NCBI RefSeq assembly: GCF_002813245.1 | Contig: NZ_PHUF01000002.1 | Coordinates: 310,001 to 374,000 of the forward strand | DNA length: 64,000 bases | Origin: Novosphingobium kunmingense | GTDB lineage: Bacteria > Pseudomonadota > Alphaproteobacteria > Sphingomonadales > Sphingomonadaceae | Reading direction: 5' to 3' | Shown: piece by piece, positions 55,494 to 64,000 of the stretch | Layout of the letters: each line of letters starts with the position of its first letter | Numbering within the stretch: the stretch's first letter is position 1 | Notes under the pieces: model-generated | What the model saw: only the letters and a program-made list of their open reading frames with translations | What the model was told of the DNA's origin: nothing | Databases searched by the model: none | Made by a program: the position numbers and the translations under genes

Positions 55494-58400
55494 ATGCCGG
55501 AACCCGCTCTCACCCCTGAACGCCGCCGGGTCGAGCAGAGCCTGCCGCCGCCCGAGGCGCGCGCGCCCTTCGTCGAACTGGGGCTGGCCAGCTGTTTTTC
55601 GTTCCTGCGCGGGGCGTCCGACGCGGTCGACCTTGCGACCACGGCGCGCGCGCTGGGCTACGACGCCATCGGGATCGCCGATGCCAACACAATGGCCGGC
55701 GTCGTGCGCCTCCATAGCGAGGCGCTCGCGCTGGGCCTGCGCCCGGTCATCGGTTGCCAGATCGAGACCGTGGAGGGGCTGGCGTTCCTTGCCTATCCGG
55801 CCGACCGGCAGGCCTACGGCCGTCTCTGCCGCCTGATTTCTGCGGGCCGCATGGCCACGCCCGATGGACAATGGCAGGACAAGGGCGCCTGCGACATCAC
55901 GCTGGCCATGCTCGCCGATCATTCGGAAGGCGTGCATCTCGTCCTGCTGCCGCCCGACGACCTGGATGCCGAGCTGGCGATCGAGGTCCAAAGCAACGTG
56001 ATCATCTTGCGCGGAGGTGAGGGGCAGGGCGCAACGGCGGTGCTCAGGGTGCCGTTCCCGGATCTTGTGCCCCACCTTGCGGCCCGGTTGCCGACCTTGC
56101 GCCATCTGGCTGCCGCGCACCTCTACACGGGCGACGACCTTGCCCGCATCGCCCGGCTAGATGCCCTGGCGCGGGGCAATGGCATGGCGATACTCGCCAC
56201 CAACCGGGTGCTCTATGCGCAGGCCCATCGCCGCCCCCTGCACGACGTGATGACCGCGATCCGCCACAAGACCACCGTTGTCGCTGCCGGACACCTTCTC
56301 GAAGCCAATGCCGAGCGGCACCTCAAGGGGCCGGAGGAAATGGCCCGCCTGTTCGCGCGCTGGCCCCACGCTCTGCAGTCCGCGCGCGACCTGACCGATG
56401 CCTGCGCGTTCAGTCTGGAGGAACTGCGCTACGAATATCCGGAGGAAAGCTGCCCCGACGGGCTCGAACCGCAGCAGCACCTGGCCAACCTGACATGGGA
56501 AGGGGCGGCACGGCGCTATCCCTCGGGCGTGCCGGCCAGTGTCGCCGATACGCTGCGCCGCGAACTCGATCTGATCGGCAAGCTCGACCTCGCACGTTAC
56601 TTTCTGACGATCAAGGATATCATTGATTTTGCGAGAAAACAGAATCCACCCATCCTCTGCCAAGGACGTGGGTCGGCGGCCAATTCGGCGGTCTGTTATT
56701 GCCTCGAGATCACCGCGGTCGATCCGGCCCGCCACGCCTTGTTGTTCGATCGCTTCATATCCGAGGAGCGCCGCGAGCCGCCGGATATCGACGTCGATTT
56801 CGAGCACGAGCGGCGCGAGGAGGTGATCCAGTACATCTACCACCGCTATGGCCGGCATCGCGCGGGACTCTGCGCGACAGTGATCCACTACCGCCCGCGC
56901 ATGGCGATCCGCGAGGTGGGCAAGGCCATGGGCCTGTCGGAGGACGTCACGGCCTCGCTGGCCCGCACGGTCTGGGGCGGGCACGGCCGCTCGATCAAGG
57001 AGGCCCATGTCGAGCAGGAAGCGGGCATGGACCTGTCCGACCCACACCTCAAGCGGGTTCTCACACTTACCGAACAAATGATTGGCATGCCGCGTCATTT
57101 GTCCCAGCACGTCGGCGGGTTCATCCTCACCCAGGGTCTGCTGACCGAGACGGTTCCGATCGGCAACGGGGCGATGCCCGATCGTACCTTCATCGAATGG
57201 GACAAGGACGATATCGACGCGCTGGGCATCCTCAAGGTCGATGTCCTGGCGCTCGGCATGCTGACCTGCATCCGCAAGTGCCTCGACCTGCTGGGGGCAC
57301 ATCACGCGCAGGACCTGACGCTGGCCACGATCCCGCGAGAGGACCCGGCGGTCTACGACATGTTGTGCCGGGGCGATTCGCTCGGCGTGTTCCAGGTCGA
57401 GAGCCGGGCGCAGATGAACATGCTGCCGCGCCTGCGCCCGCGCGAGTTCTACGACCTGGTGATCGAAGTGGCGATCGTTCGCCCCGGGCCGATCCAGGGC
57501 GACATGGTCCACCCCTATCTCAAGCGGCGGCGCGGGGCGGAAGCTGTTGAAATCCCGGCGCCCGGCTCCGAACACGGCCCGCCGGACGAACTGACCTCGA
57601 TTCTCGGGCGGACGCTGGGCGTGCCGATCTTCCAGGAGCAGGCGATGAAGATCGCGCTGGATGCAGCGCGGTTTTCCAGCGCCGAGGCCAACCGCCTGCG
57701 CAAGGCCATGGCCACCTTCCGCAGCCGCGGCATGGTCGACGAATTGCAGGACATGATGGTCGGTCGAATGATCGCGCGCGGCTACGATCCCGTCTTTGCC
57801 GAACGCTGCTTCAACCAGATCAAGGGCTTCGGCGAATACGGCTTTCCCGAAAGCCATGCCGCCAGCTTTGCCCTGCTGGTCTATGTCTCGTCGTGGCTGA
57901 AGTGCCATTTTCCGGCCGCCTTCGCCGCCGCCCTGCTCAATTCGCAGCCGATGGGCTTCTACGCCCCGGCGCAGATCGTGCGCGACGCGCGCGAGCATGG
58001 CGTCATGGTGCTGCCGGTCGACGTCAACCACAGCGACTGGGACAACACGCTGGAAGGCGCGGGCGAGCGCATTGCCCTCAGGCTCGGGCTGCGCCAGGTC
58101 GACGGCTTTCCCGAGGCCGCCGCCGCGCGCGTCGTCGCCGCGCGCGCGGAGGGAGGCGGGTTTCGCGACGTGCGCGATCTCAAGGAACGGGCGGCGCAGT
58201 CGCCCGCTCTGATCGAACGGCTCGCCAGTGCCGACTGTCTCGGTTCGCTTGGTCTCAGCCGCCGCCAGGCGCTGTGGGACGCGCGCAGCCTGATTGCCGC
58301 GCCCGACCTTCCGCTGTTCGCCGCTGCTGCCACGCGCGACGAAGGCGCCGAACGGGCTGTCACGCGCCTGCCGCAAATGCCGCTGAGCGAAGAGGTCGTC

Positions 58401-58949
58401 GCCGATTACCAGACCCAGCGCCTCAGCCTGAAGGCCCATCCCGTGGCCTTCCTGCGCGCCAGCCTGGCCGAACGCGGCTTCGTGAAGGCCGGCGATCTGC
58501 GTGACAGGAAATACCGTAGCCTGGTCCATGTCGCCGGTGTCGTGTTGATCCGCCAGCGCCCCGGCAGCGCCAAGGGGGTGTGCTTCATCACGCTCGAGGA
58601 CGAGACGGGGGTGGTCAATCTGGTGATCTGGCCCGACCTCATGGAAAAGCAGCGCAAGGTGATCATGGGCGCGCGGCTGATGGAAGTGCGCGGGCGCGTG
58701 GAATATGACGACGAGGTGATCCACGTCATTGCCCAGCACCTGACCGATGCGACGACCAGGCTCCACGCGCTGTCGGACGACCTCCTGAGCGCACCCGTGG
58801 CCCGCGCCGATCACGTCAACAACCCGTTGCCATCGCGCTTCCAGGCTCCGGATTTCGAGAAACCGGGGCCGGGCAACCGCGATTGCGGGTGGCACGGCGG
58901 GCATCCGCGCGATACGCGGATCATTCCGCCGTCTCGCGATTTTCACTGA
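55494..58949 (+). CDS. dnaE2: Error-prone DNA polymerase DnaE2
   Basis: A 1151-residue C-family polymerase that performs translesion synthesis with ImuA and ImuB. The PHP domain begins FVELGLASCFSFLRGASDAV, and the palm carries the catalytic DIDVDFEHERREEVIQYIY. LSQHVGGFILTQGL, FGEYGFPESHAASFALLVY and an OB-fold near the C-terminus (GVCFITLEDETGVVNLVIW) follow. This length and the shortened C-terminus fit DnaE2, not the replicative DnaE1. It starts four bases after the udgX stop and so is expected to share the second LexA-controlled transcript. Confidence 0.95.
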   Translation: MPEPALTPERRRVEQSLPPPEARAPFVELGLASCFSFLRGASDAVDLATTARALGYDAIGIADANTMAGVVRLHSEALALGLRPVIGCQIETVEGLAFLAYPADRQAYGRLCRLISAGRMATPDGQWQDKGACDITLAMLADHSEGVHLVLLPPDDLDAELAIEVQSNVIILRGGEGQGATAVLRVPFPDLVPHLAARLPTLRHLAAAHLYTGDDLARIARLDALARGNGMAILATNRVLYAQAHRRPLHDVMTAIRHKTTVVAAGHLLEANAERHLKGPEEMARLFARWPHALQSARDLTDACAFSLEELRYEYPEESCPDGLEPQQHLANLTWEGAARRYPSGVPASVADTLRRELDLIGKLDLARYFLTIKDIIDFARKQNPPILCQGRGSAANSAVCYCLEITAVDPARHALLFDRFISEERREPPDIDVDFEHERREEVIQYIYHRYGRHRAGLCATVIHYRPRMAIREVGKAMGLSEDVTASLARTVWGGHGRSIKEAHVEQEAGMDLSDPHLKRVLTLTEQMIGMPRHLSQHVGGFILTQGLLTETVPIGNGAMPDRTFIEWDKDDIDALGILKVDVLALGMLTCIRKCLDLLGAHHAQDLTLATIPREDPAVYDMLCRGDSLGVFQVESRAQMNMLPRLRPREFYDLVIEVAIVRPGPIQGDMVHPYLKRRRGAEAVEIPAPGSEHGPPDELTSILGRTLGVPIFQEQAMKIALDAARFSSAEANRLRKAMATFRSRGMVDELQDMMVGRMIARGYDPVFAERCFNQIKGFGEYGFPESHAASFALLVYVSSWLKCHFPAAFAAALLNSQPMGFYAPAQIVRDAREHGVMVLPVDVNHSDWDNTLEGAGERIALRLGLRQVDGFPEAAAARVVAARAEGGGFRDVRDLKERAAQSPALIERLASADCLGSLGLSRRQALWDARSLIAAPDLPLFAAAATRDEGAERAVTRLPQMPLSEEVVADYQTQRLSLKAHPVAFLRASLAERGFVKAGDLRDRKYRSLVHVAGVVLIRQRPGSAKGVCFITLEDETGVVNLVIWPDLMEKQRKVIMGARLMEVRGRVEYDDEVIHVIAQHLTDATTRLHALSDDLLSAPVARADHVNNPLPSRFQAPDFEKPGPGNRDCGWHGGHPRDTRIIPPSRDFH

Positions 58950-58951
58950 CC

Positions 58952-59668
58952 GTGTCTTCGCTCGCCCGCAATTTCAGCCTGATTGCCCTGCTGCTGATCA
59001 CTGCTGGGGCGCTGTGGGCGTTCGGCAAGGCCTGGCTGGCCGATCATCCCGAACACGATCCGGCAGCCCCATTCACGCTGACCCAACGCGACGGCTGGGC
59101 GACCGACCGCAAACTGACGGCGCTGCGCAGCGATCCGGCGGTTTGCCGCGCCGTCCTGGTCCGCAGCGGCGTTTCGTTCACGAAACTGAATCCGATCGGC
59201 GAAGGCACGTGCCGGCGGGCCGACCGGATGACCCTGGACGACGGCCTGCCGCTGCGCCCCCGCGGTGCGGACGCGACCTGCGCGGTGAAGGCAGGCACCG
59301 TCCGCTGGCTTCAGCAGCGGGTCCAGCCGGTGGCCATCCGGATACTCGGGAGCCGCGTTACCTCGCTCGAGCATCTGGGGACGGGCTCGTGCCGGCGGAT
59401 CGGCGGCGGCGAGACGGGAACGTGGAGCGAGCATGCCATGGGCAACGCCATCGATATCGCTGCTTTCCGTCTGGCCGACGGGCGGCGGATCAGCGTGCTG
59501 GACGACTGGTCGGGCCAGGATCGTGAGCGCCGCGCATTTTTGCGGGCGGCGCACGCGGCGGCGTGCCGCGATTTCGGAACCGTGCTCGGCCCCGAATACA
59601 ACACGGCGCACCGCGACCACTTCCATCTCGACCAGGCTTTGCGCGGTTGGGGCACATTCTGCCGGTGA
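58952..59668 (+). CDS. Extensin family protein
   Basis: A 238-residue protein with an N-terminal membrane anchor or signal (FSLIALLLITAGALWAFGKA) and a C-terminal extensin-like domain: SDPAVCRAVLVRSGVSFTKL, HAMGNAIDIAAFRLADGRRI, RAAHAAACRDFGTVLGPEYN and HRDHFHLDQ. The His/Asp pattern HAMGNAIDIA with HRDHFHLD resembles zinc peptidases of the cell wall, so a role on peptidoglycan is possible. The start is GTG 58952, two bases after the dnaE2 stop, so it may be read from the SOS transcript. Confidence 0.88.
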   Translation: MSSLARNFSLIALLLITAGALWAFGKAWLADHPEHDPAAPFTLTQRDGWATDRKLTALRSDPAVCRAVLVRSGVSFTKLNPIGEGTCRRADRMTLDDGLPLRPRGADATCAVKAGTVRWLQQRVQPVAIRILGSRVTSLEHLGTGSCRRIGGGETGTWSEHAMGNAIDIAAFRLADGRRISVLDDWSGQDRERRAFLRAAHAAACRDFGTVLGPEYNTAHRDHFHLDQALRGWGTFCR

Positions 59669-59724
59669 ACCGTTGTCGCGGCGGCGACTGGCGTTAAGTT
59701 CGCATTTCGAAGGGGGATTCGACG

Positions 59725-60609
59725 ATGTTTCGTTCCATTCTCATCGCGCTTGCTCTGGCTGTTCCCGCAGCCAGTGCGGCAAGGCCCGAACCTCGCATTC
59801 CCGCCGCTGTCTTCACCGATCCCGCGCCGGACAAGGATTTCCCGGCGCGGATGGAGGTGTTGCACGTGCCGAGCGGCGGGGTAGAGATCAACGGCGTGGC
59901 CTATCTCGCCGCAGGGAAGGGCCCGCATCCGACCGTGATCATCTGCCACGGTTGGCCGGGCAACGAGAAGAACCTCGACCTGGCCCAGGCCGTGCGCCGC
60001 GCGGGATGGAATGCGGTCACCTTCAACTACCGGGGGTCATGGGGCAGCCCGGGCAGTTTCCGTTTCGCCCAGAACCCGGAGGATGCCCGCGCCGTTCTGG
60101 CTTTCCTGCGCGATCCCGTCACTGCGCGGCGGCTCCGCGTCGATCCGAGGCGCCTTGCGATCGTGGGCCATTCGATGGGTGGATGGGTCGCGGCCATGGT
60201 TGCCGGGCAGGACGCCGGCCTGCTCGGTGCCGGCCTGATCTCGGCGGCCAACATGGGCTTCGTGCGCGGCATGGACCGTGAAGGGATCGTCAAGATGGCG
60301 GCGGGCAATGCGGAAACGCTGGCCGATACCTCGCCCGAGCGGATGGCCGACGAGCTTCAGGCCAACGCGGCGGCGTTCGACTTTCTGAAGGCCGCACCGG
60401 GCCTGACCGCGAAGTCCCTACTGGTGCTGAGCAGCGACGACGGCCTTCGCCCGCAGACCGACGGGCTTGTGCAGGCGGTCCGTGCCGCGGGCGGCAGGAG
60501 GATCACCGCCTACCACGCGGCGACCGATCACAGCTGGTCGGACCGGCGGATCGAGCTCCAGGCGCGCGTGATCCACTGGCTGAAGACACTCAGCCCACCG
60601 GTGAAGTAG
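59725..60609 (+). CDS. Exported alpha/beta hydrolase
   Basis: A 294-residue hydrolase with a signal peptide (MFRSILIALALAVPAASA). The core shows VIICHGWPGNEKNLDL, the nucleophile elbow VGHSMGGWVAAMVAG, the acid region LLVLSSDDGLRPQTDG and the His in AATDHSWSD. It resembles periplasmic acyl-peptidase/esterase-like hydrolases; the substrate is unknown. It converges on phoB with three bases between stops. Confidence 0.85.
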   Translation: MFRSILIALALAVPAASAARPEPRIPAAVFTDPAPDKDFPARMEVLHVPSGGVEINGVAYLAAGKGPHPTVIICHGWPGNEKNLDLAQAVRRAGWNAVTFNYRGSWGSPGSFRFAQNPEDARAVLAFLRDPVTARRLRVDPRRLAIVGHSMGGWVAAMVAGQDAGLLGAGLISAANMGFVRGMDREGIVKMAAGNAETLADTSPERMADELQANAAAFDFLKAAPGLTAKSLLVLSSDDGLRPQTDGLVQAVRAAGGRRITAYHAATDHSWSDRRIELQARVIHWLKTLSPPVK

Positions 60610-60612
60610 CCG

Positions 60613-61302
60613 TCAGACCGCTTCCAGCGCGTAGCCGGCAGAGCGGACGGTGCGGACCGGATCGGCGCTGCCGGCCAGTTCGATGCCCTTGCGCAGGCGC
60701 CGGATGTGGACGTCGACCGTGCGCAATTCGATGTCGCTGTCGGTGCCCCAGACCGCGTCCAGGAGTTGCCCGCGGCTGAAGACCCGGCCGGGATGCTCCA
60801 TGAAGAACTTCAGGAGCCGGAACTCGGTCGGGCCGAGGGCGACGACCTGGCCCTTGCGGGTTACCTTGTGCGCGGTTGCGTCGAGCGACAGATCGCCGAC
60901 CGACAGCGTCTCGCCGGCCAGGGCCGGACGGATGCGGCGCATGATGGCGTTGACCCGGGCGATCAGTTCGCGCGGAGAAAACGGCTTGGTGACGTAATCG
61001 TCGGCACCGGTGTCGAGTCCGCGGATCTTGTCGTCCTCGGCCCCGCGAGCGGTCAGCATGACGATCGGCACGTGTGCCGTGGCCTTTTCGCGGCGCAGTC
61101 GGCGGCAGACCTCGATCCCGCTTGTGCCTTCGATCATCCAGTCGAGTACGACGAGATCGGGGCTTTCCTCGACCGCCAGCAGCAGCGCCTCGTCCCCATC
61201 GGGAGTGGCAGTGACAGCATAGCCTTCCGCGCTGAAGCGGAATTCCAGCAGTTCGGCGAGCGCGGGATCGTCCTCGACCAGCAGCAGGCGCGGTGCGCTC
61301 AT
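60613..61302 (-). CDS. phoB: Phosphate regulon response regulator PhoB
   Basis: DNA-binding response regulator of phosphate starvation. The 229 residues contain the receiver with Asp54 in LVVLDWMIEG and the OmpR-type winged helix (VVALGPTEFRLLKFFMEHPG, then VDVHIRRLRKGIELAG). PhoR, the sensor kinase, is not in the window. The gene is the last of the pst-phoU-phoB unit, four bases after phoU. Confidence 0.95.
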   Translation of the reverse strand: MSAPRLLLVEDDPALAELLEFRFSAEGYAVTATPDGDEALLLAVEESPDLVVLDWMIEGTSGIEVCRRLRREKATAHVPIVMLTARGAEDDKIRGLDTGADDYVTKPFSPRELIARVNAIMRRIRPALAGETLSVGDLSLDATAHKVTRKGQVVALGPTEFRLLKFFMEHPGRVFSRGQLLDAVWGTDSDIELRTVDVHIRRLRKGIELAGSADPVRTVRSAGYALEAV

Positions 61303-61306
61303 AACG

Positions 61307-61990
61307 TCAAGCTCCCGCCCTGTCTTCCTTGTCGGTCAAATAGCCGCCGGTGGCAGCATAGTAGACCATTTCGGCAACGTTGGTGGCGTGATCGCCGATA
61401 CGTTCGATGTTGCGGGCCACAAAAAGAAGCTGCGCGCCGCTTGAAATGGTCGCAGGATTTTCCATCATGTGACTGACAAAATTACGGAATATGCTTTCGT
61501 AGAAAGCATCGACCTTGTCGTCGCGGGCCACGATCTCTGCCGCCATCTTCGCGTCGCGCGCGGCATAGGCGGTCAGCACGTCATGGACCATCGAGGTGGC
61601 TATCTCGGCCATGGCCGGGATCAGGGTCAGTGGCTCGAACTGGCGGCGGCCCTCGATCTTGCCCGATGTCTTGGCGATGTTCTTGGCATAGTCGCCGATG
61701 CGTTCGACGACACCCGCGATCTTGAGCGCCGCGATCACCTCGCGCAGGTCGTCTGCCATCGGCGCGCGCAGGGCGATGATGCGGATCGCCAGGCGATCGA
61801 TTTCGGCTTCCAGCGCGTCGATCCGCTTGTCGCGGGCGATGACCCCGTTCGCCAGGTCCTGGTTGCCCTTGGTGAGAGCTTCCATCGCTTCGCCGATCGA
61901 GACTTCGGCGAGGCCACCCATTTCGGCGATCAGGCCGCGCAGGCGGGTAATGTCCTCGTCGAAGGCCTTGACGGTGTGTTCCTGTGCCAT
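61307..61990 (-). CDS. phoU: Phosphate signalling protein PhoU
   Basis: Cytoplasmic negative regulator linking the Pst transporter to PhoR. The 227 residues form the two PhoU repeats: MGGLAEVSIGEAMEALTKGN with VVERIGDYAKNIAKT in the first, and LLFVARNIERIGDHATNVAE in the second. The ExxxD metal-like motifs (ERIGDYA and ERIGDHA) are intact. The ATG at 61990 is one base after the pstB stop, so translation is coupled; a longer frame upstream lies inside pstB. Confidence 0.95.
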   Translation of the reverse strand: MAQEHTVKAFDEDITRLRGLIAEMGGLAEVSIGEAMEALTKGNQDLANGVIARDKRIDALEAEIDRLAIRIIALRAPMADDLREVIAALKIAGVVERIGDYAKNIAKTSGKIEGRRQFEPLTLIPAMAEIATSMVHDVLTAYAARDAKMAAEIVARDDKVDAFYESIFRNFVSHMMENPATISSGAQLLFVARNIERIGDHATNVAEMVYYAATGGYLTDKEDRAGA

Positions 61991-61991
61991 C

Positions 61992-62777
61992 TCAACCGTA
62001 CCTTCCGGTGATGTAGTCCTTGGTCCGTTCTTCGCGCGGATTGGTGAAGATGTCGGATGTCTTGCCGTATTCGACCATCTTGCCGAGGTGGAAGAATGCG
62101 GTGCGCTGCGACACGCGGGCGGCCTGCTGCATCGAGTGGGTGACGATGACGATGGCATAGTTGCCGCGCAGTTCGTCGATCAGTTCCTCGATGCGGGCCG
62201 TGGCGATGGGGTCGAGCGCCGAGCAGGGTTCGTCCATAAGGATCACCTCGGGCTCGACCGCGATCGCACGGGCGATGCAGAGGCGCTGCTGCTGGCCGCC
62301 CGACAATGCCGTTCCGCTGTCGGTCAGGCGATCCTTGACTTCGTCCCACAAGCCGGCTCGCTTGAGCGAGCGTTCGACGATTTCTTCGAGCTCGGTCTTG
62401 CTGGCGGCGAGTCCGTGGATGCGCGGGCCGTAGGCGATGTTCTCGAAGATCGACTTGGGAAACGGGTTGGGCTTCTGGAAGACCATGCCGACGCGGGCGC
62501 GCAACTGCACCACGTCCATGCCGGACTTGTAGATGTCGACGCCGTCGAGCGCGATGTCGCCTTCGACACGGGCCCCGGCGATGGTGTCGTTCATCCGGTT
62601 GAGCGTGCGCAGGAACGTCGATTTGCCACAACCCGACGGGCCGATGAAGGCAGTGACGTACTTGGGGCTGATGTCGATCGATACGTCGTCGATGGCACGC
62701 TTTTCGCCGTAATAGACGGAAACGTTGCGCGCGGTGATCTTGGGATCGATCGAATCAAGGGTGTGAAGGGTGTTCAT
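61992..62777 (-). CDS. pstB: Phosphate ABC transporter ATPase PstB
   Basis: ATPase that powers phosphate import. The 261 residues have Walker [20 protein letters not shown], the ABC signature [16 protein letters not shown], Walker [14 protein letters not shown], and the switch His in [12 protein letters not shown]. Its ATG shares one base with the pstA stop, so the two are coupled. Confidence 0.97.
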   Translation of the reverse strand: MNTLHTLDSIDPKITARNVSVYYGEKRAIDDVSIDISPKYVTAFIGPSGCGKSTFLRTLNRMNDTIAGARVEGDIALDGVDIYKSGMDVVQLRARVGMVFQKPNPFPKSIFENIAYGPRIHGLAASKTELEEIVERSLKRAGLWDEVKDRLTDSGTALSGGQQQRLCIARAIAVEPEVILMDEPCSALDPIATARIEELIDELRGNYAIVIVTHSMQQAARVSQRTAFFHLGKMVEYGKTSDIFTNPREERTKDYITGRYG

Positions 62778-64000
62778 TACCAGCGTTTCTCGAAGCGGTT
62801 GCGAAGGTAGATGGCGAGGCCATTCATCACCAGCAGGAAGAGAAGAAGGACGATGATCGCCGCCGAGGTGCGTTCGACGAAGCCGCGGTCGATTTCGTCC
62901 GACCAGAGGAAGATCTGCACCGGCAGGACGGTGGCCGGCGAGGTGAAGCCGTCGGGCGGACTTGCAACGAAGGCGCGCATGCCGATCATCAGCAGGGGTG
63001 CGGTTTCGCCCAGCGCGCGGGCCATCCCGATGATGGTGCCGGTGAGGATGCCGGGCAGGGCGAGCGGCAACACGTGGTGGAACACAGTCTGAACCCGGCT
63101 CGCTCCCACGGCCAGCGCGGCGTCGCGGATCGAGGGCGGGACCGCCTTGATCGCGTTGCGCCCAGAAATCACGATGACCGGCATTGTCATCAGCGCCAGC
63201 GTCATGCCGCCGATCAGCGGCGCCGAACGGTAGTTGGGGAAGATCGCGAGGAACACGGCAAGACCGAGAAGGCCGAAGATGATCGAGGGAACGGCCGCCA
63301 GGTTGTTGATCGACACCTCGATGATGTCGGTCCAGCGGTTCTTGGGTGCATATTCCTCGAGATAGACAGCCGCCAGAACACCGATCGGAAAAGCCAGGAG
63401 GAGCGTGACGAGCATGGTCAGCATCGAACCCTTGAGCGCCCCCCAGATGCCGACGTCCTGCGGACCGGTGGCATCGCCCCGGCTGAGGAATCCCCAGTCG
63501 AAGGCGGTCACGAGTTTGCCCTGCGCGGCCAGCTGATCGGCGAGGCCGCGCAGCTGCGGTTGCCCGTCCTTGCGAAGCGCCGCGGCAAGGTCGTCGCTGG
63601 CGGGAAGGGCGGCCTGGAAGGTCCCGCCGAGGCGGCTTGGATCGTCGATCAGCGCCTCGCCGACTTCGCGCCAGGCGCCGTCGGGCAGCTCAGCCGCTCC
63701 GGCATCGCCCAGTGACTGGGATGCGGCAAAGGCGACCACGTCCTTGAGACCGGCACCTTCGAGCACCTGCATCGCGTTCGCCCCCTCGAGCTGGGCCGGA
63801 TCGACGGTCATCGCGCCGCTGGCGAAATCGATCGGGAAGCGCAGCTCGGCACGCTGGAAACCGCCCAGCGCATTGGCCGTCATGGTGACCAGCAGGAAGG
63901 CGAGGACAAGCGCCGAGAACAGCACGGCGACGAAGCCCAGCGCCTTGAACCGGCGCTCGGCGGCATAGCGCCGGTTCAGGCGCGCGGCGATGCGCGCATC
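62777..64000 (-). CDS. pstA: Phosphate ABC transporter permease PstA (start outside window)
   Basis: Inner-membrane permease of the Pst phosphate importer. The frame is open to the window edge, so the N-terminus is missing; about 407 residues are present. After a first membrane helix ([14 protein letters not shown]) comes a large extracytoplasmic region of about 130 residues, as in the DUF3333-bearing PstA of alphaproteobacteria. The usual permease part follows, with [17 protein letters not shown] and [20 protein letters not shown] (the ATPase-contact loop). pstC and pstS are expected just beyond the edge. Confidence 0.93.
   Translation of the reverse strand, partial: DARIAARLNRRYAAERRFKALGFVAVLFSALVLAFLLVTMTANALGGFQRAELRFPIDFASGAMTVDPAQLEGANAMQVLEGAGLKDVVAFAASQSLGDAGAAELPDGAWREVGEALIDDPSRLGGTFQAALPASDDLAAALRKDGQPQLRGLADQLAAQGKLVTAFDWGFLSRGDATGPQDVGIWGALKGSMLTMLVTLLLAFPIGVLAAVYLEEYAPKNRWTDIIEVSINNLAAVPSIIFGLLGLAVFLAIFPNYRSAPLIGGMTLALMTMPVIVISGRNAIKAVPPSIRDAALAVGASRVQTVFHHVLPLALPGILTGTIIGMARALGETAPLLMIGMRAFVASPPDGFTSPATVLPVQIFLWSDEIDRGFVERTSAAIIVLLLFLLVMNGLAIYLRNRFEKRW

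Noticed and set aside
53673..56120. 815-codon open frame on the minus strand
   Set aside because: It is antisense to three real genes (radical SAM, udgX, dnaE2) and its composition is typical of a shadow frame (rich in Arg, His, Ala, Gly).
56157..58946. 929-codon open frame on the minus strand
   Set aside because: It lies fully antisense to dnaE2; long antisense frames are expected in GC-rich coding DNA. The encoded protein shows no recognisable domain.

Overview
The window looks like ordinary chromosome of a high-GC alphaproteobacterium of the order Sphingomonadales (Novosphingobium/Erythrobacter-like). This rests on gene order and family types: recG/sdhE/mfd together, zapA-6S RNA-fau-DUF2842, the tkt-gap-pgk-fba-thiE block, an XrtA/PEP-CTERM PrsK-PrsR pair, LexA boxes of the alphaproteobacterial GAAC-N7-GAAC type, and an imuA-imuB-dnaE2 cassette. 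The genus call is inference. I see no insertion sequence, phage, integrase, CRISPR array or rRNA. Genes are densely packed, no gene-free stretch exceeds 300 bases, and both edges cut a gene (lon on the left, pstA on the right).

Layout. 1-5.5 kb: end of lon, hupB, a small secreted ORF immediately before secA, secA, and a TSUP-type permease. 5.6-16.4 kb: tRNA-Asn, nadK, an EAL protein, mfd, sdhE, a host-attachment family protein, recG, a HAD phosphatase, tRNA-Pro and thyA. 16.4-21.8 kb: a tiny lipoprotein, a three-gene branched-chain 2-oxoacid dehydrogenase operon (E1alpha, E1beta, E2) behind a good promoter, a YdeI-like protein and tRNA-Asp. 21.9-25 kb: an MBL-fold hydrolase and the zapA-6S-fau-DUF2842 group. 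25.1-31.9 kb: the central-carbon block tkt, gap, a MOSC protein, pgk, fba, then thiE. 31.9-36.5 kb: a decayed universal-stress-protein remnant, an OPT transporter, efp, an inositol-monophosphatase family gene and tRNA-Leu. 36.7-43 kb: an exopolysaccharide/exosortase regulatory operon (sugar transferase, PrsK, PrsR, TPR protein). 43-49.4 kb: a racemase/CoA-transferase, an SBF transporter, a DUF475 membrane protein, panB, an amino-acid permease and a flavin split-barrel protein. 49.4-59 kb: an SOS mutagenesis and repair cassette. 59-64 kb: extensin-family and alpha/beta-hydrolase genes, then the phosphate operon pstA-pstB-phoU-phoB on the minus strand.

The most interesting region is 49.4-59 kb. 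imuA-imuB and a second transcription unit (radical SAM protein, UdgX fusion, dnaE2) each begin with a perfect GAAC-N7-GAAC LexA box. The second unit is coupled by an ATGA overlap and a 3-bp gap. This puts a putative radical-SAM DNA-repair enzyme and a covalent uracil-DNA-binding protein in the same SOS regulon and operon as the error-prone polymerase. An oppositely oriented alpha/beta hydrolase splits the cassette. A second point worth a look is the 92-residue signal-peptide ORF directly upstream of secA, followed by two strong hairpins, which resembles the secM-secA layout without a recognisable SecM arrest motif.
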